This document shows, one piece after another, positions 5,540-6,849 of a stretch of DNA of 6,849 nucleotides. The notes beneath the pieces were generated by a model. It was given only the letters and a program-made list of their open reading frames with translations, was not told the DNA's origin and did no database searches. Positions within the stretch are counted from its first letter, which is position 1; every line of letters starts with the position of its first letter. Source of the stretch: Maricaulis sp. (lineage in GTDB: Bacteria; Pseudomonadota; Alphaproteobacteria; Caulobacterales; Maricaulaceae); assembly GCA_002694345.1 (NCBI GenBank), contig NZLV01000066.1, positions 1 through 6,849 of the forward strand. The letters run 5' to 3'. Position numbers and translations under genes: made by a program.

Positions 5540-6849
5540 ATGCCCCTCGTAGAACAGCGTAACCGTTTCCTGTCCTTTGCCTTTGCGGCATCCGACATCC
5601 TCGTCGAAACCGACGCGTCCGGCGTGATCACCTTCGCCGCCGGCGCCACCGCCGCCCTCCCCGACGCCCCGGCTTCGCAGCCCGACACGCTGGAGGCCCG
5701 GCTCGACCAGACCTCGCGCCCGGTCCTGCGCGCCTTCCTGCGCCGCCTTCGCCCCAACCGTCGGATCGGTCCGGCCAATGTTGCGGTCAAAGGGCGCCGC
5801 GCCCTGCTCAGTGGCTGGGTGCTGGAGGATTCCGACCGGGTCCGTTGGTCCCTGTCCTTCGATGCCATGGATGCGCCGGAAGAGATCGACCCGCAGGCCT
5901 TCGAGCGCAGCGCCATGGAAGCGATCCGCGAAGCCCGCGAAAACCAGACCCCGCTCTCCATGTCGCTCCTGACCCTGTCCTGCGAGGAAGATTGCGATCG
6001 CCTGCTCGGCCCGGAAGACGCCGAACGCCTGCACCAGGCCATCGCGGCCAGTTGCCTGATCGCGGTCGGCGAGGACGGCGTCGCCCGCCCGATCGACTCC
6101 CATCGCACCGCTCTCATCCATCCCCAATCCATGGATGCAGAGGCCCTGAAACAGGAAGTCCGGGAAATCCTGAATGCGTTCGACCTCGACGAAGTCAACG
6201 CTCACCTGTCCTCGGTCTGTGACGCGCCGGAGCTGGATCCGGAGACCACGGTTCAGGCCTTCCTGCATGCCATCAATACCGCCGCAGAATCCGGCGAGGC
6301 TCTGGACCTCATTTCCCTGCAGGCCGCCGCGTCGAAGCTGATGCAGGAAACCAAGTCGCGCATGACCGAATTGCGCACAACGATTGCCGGCCGGGTCGTC
6401 GAACCGCATGCCCAGCCGGTCGTCGAACTGGAGACGGGCAAGGTCCACCATTACGAGCTCCTGCTGCGCCTGCCCGGCGGTCGCCCGGTGCAGGAGAGCG
6501 TCGGCTTTGCCGAAAGCACCGGCCTGATCTACGAGATCGACTATGCAATGACCGAGATCGCGGCCAGCTTCCTGCGCGAAGACTATGACCGCCCGGCCCT
6601 GGCCGTGAACCTGTCCGGCAAATCGCTGACCAATACGAATTGGGCCAAGAAGTTTCTCGCCCTGCTGGCCGATCTCAAGATCGACCGCTCGCGCCTGATT
6701 TTCGAGCTGACCGAAACAGCCAGCATCCAGAATCTCAAGGCAGCCAGCAATGTCATCGCCAAGATCCGCGAGCGCGGCCATACGGTCTGCCTCGATGATT
6801 TCGGTGCCGGTGTGGCGGGGATCAATTATCTGCGCGGTTTTCCCGGCGA
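5540..6849 (+). CDS. EAL-domain cyclic-di-GMP phosphodiesterase-type protein (3' end outside window)
   Basis: An open frame of 436 codons plus two bases runs off the right edge. EAL domains hydrolyse the second messenger cyclic-di-GMP to pGpG. The EAL domain begins near 284 (GRVVEPHAQPVVELETGKV). Its signature is ELLLR (306-310), so the middle Ala of EAL is Leu but Glu306 and Arg310 are kept. Further expected metal or catalytic residues are Asn357 (AVNLSGKSL), Glu389 (FELTET) and the Asp419-Asp420 pair (CLDDFGAG). The conserved Lys lies beyond the window, so activity is likely but not fully shown. Residues about 10-110 look PAS-like (FAFAASDILVETDASGVITF). Residues about 115-280 form a helical region with no GGDEF motif that I can see. 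There is no membrane segment, so it is probably cytoplasmic. ATG at 5540 has only a weak GGA upstream; an in-frame GTG at 5516 is the alternative, with GAGGA 13 bases before it. Confidence 0.9.
   Translation, partial: MPLVEQRNRFLSFAFAASDILVETDASGVITFAAGATAALPDAPASQPDTLEARLDQTSRPVLRAFLRRLRPNRRIGPANVAVKGRRALLSGWVLEDSDRVRWSLSFDAMDAPEEIDPQAFERSAMEAIREARENQTPLSMSLLTLSCEEDCDRLLGPEDAERLHQAIAASCLIAVGEDGVARPIDSHRTALIHPQSMDAEALKQEVREILNAFDLDEVNAHLSSVCDAPELDPETTVQAFLHAINTAAESGEALDLISLQAAASKLMQETKSRMTELRTTIAGRVVEPHAQPVVELETGKVHHYELLLRLPGGRPVQESVGFAESTGLIYEIDYAMTEIAASFLREDYDRPALAVNLSGKSLTNTNWAKKFLALLADLKIDRSRLIFELTETASIQNLKAASNVIAKIRERGHTVCLDDFGAGVAGINYLRGFPG

Noticed and set aside
5493..5552. A 19-codon possible leader peptide overlapping the start of the EAL gene
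   Set aside because: The AAGGA directly abuts the ATG with no spacing, and the peptide shows no attenuator-like codon run or hairpin.
5354..6781. A 475-codon minus-strand open frame
   Set aside because: It is the antisense of the EAL gene and the end of the preceding gene. The repeated Gly/Gln/Asp pattern has no family match, while the plus strand gives a clear EAL domain.
1..6849. CRISPR array, tRNA or rRNA gene, insertion sequence ends, toxin-antitoxin pair
   Set aside because: No regularly spaced repeats, no tRNA-like cloverleaf, no transposase frame or terminal inverted repeats were seen on either strand.

Overview
This window looks like ordinary chromosome from a GC-rich alphaproteobacterium. 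The codon use (GC-rich third positions) and the particular mix of proteins resemble the Caulobacterales/Maricaulales/Hyphomonadales group. That placement comes from recognising the protein families, not from a search. I found no RNA gene, CRISPR array, insertion sequence or origin, and no compelling intrinsic terminator. No gap between genes exceeds about 120 bases.

From left to right there are eight genes. (1) The 3'-truncated start of a small secreted lipoprotein on the minus strand, running off the left edge (624 to 1). It is clearly AT-richer than the rest. (2) A concentrative nucleoside transporter of the NupC/CNT family, minus strand (1964 to 687). (3) Diverging from it, a two-gene plus-strand unit: a tiny four-cysteine DUF1289 protein (2062-2256), followed one base later by (4) a membrane-anchored retropepsin-like aspartic protease (2258-2962). 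(5) and (6) A convergent minus-strand pair: DusA, a tRNA-dihydrouridine synthase (4788-3778), then a TauE/SafE-type membrane permease (3774-2959) three bases downstream. The permease stop and the protease stop share one CTAG. (7) Diverging from dusA, a plus-strand conserved protein of unknown function (4907-5458). (8) The first 436 codons of a cyclic-di-GMP phosphodiesterase-type EAL protein (5540 onward), running off the right edge.

These genes do not form one obvious pathway. Two two-gene units (DUF1289-protease and dusA-tauE) are probably each co-transcribed. The gene pairs at 1965-2061 and 4789-4906 are divergent and must hold back-to-back promoters.

I do not see a convincing new defence, mobile or biosynthetic system. 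The items most worth a second look are the compositionally distinct lipoprotein and the repeated ATGCATTT element in its leader, the substrate-selectivity residues of the nucleoside transporter, the uncharacterised 183-residue protein, and the unusual N-terminal half of the EAL protein.
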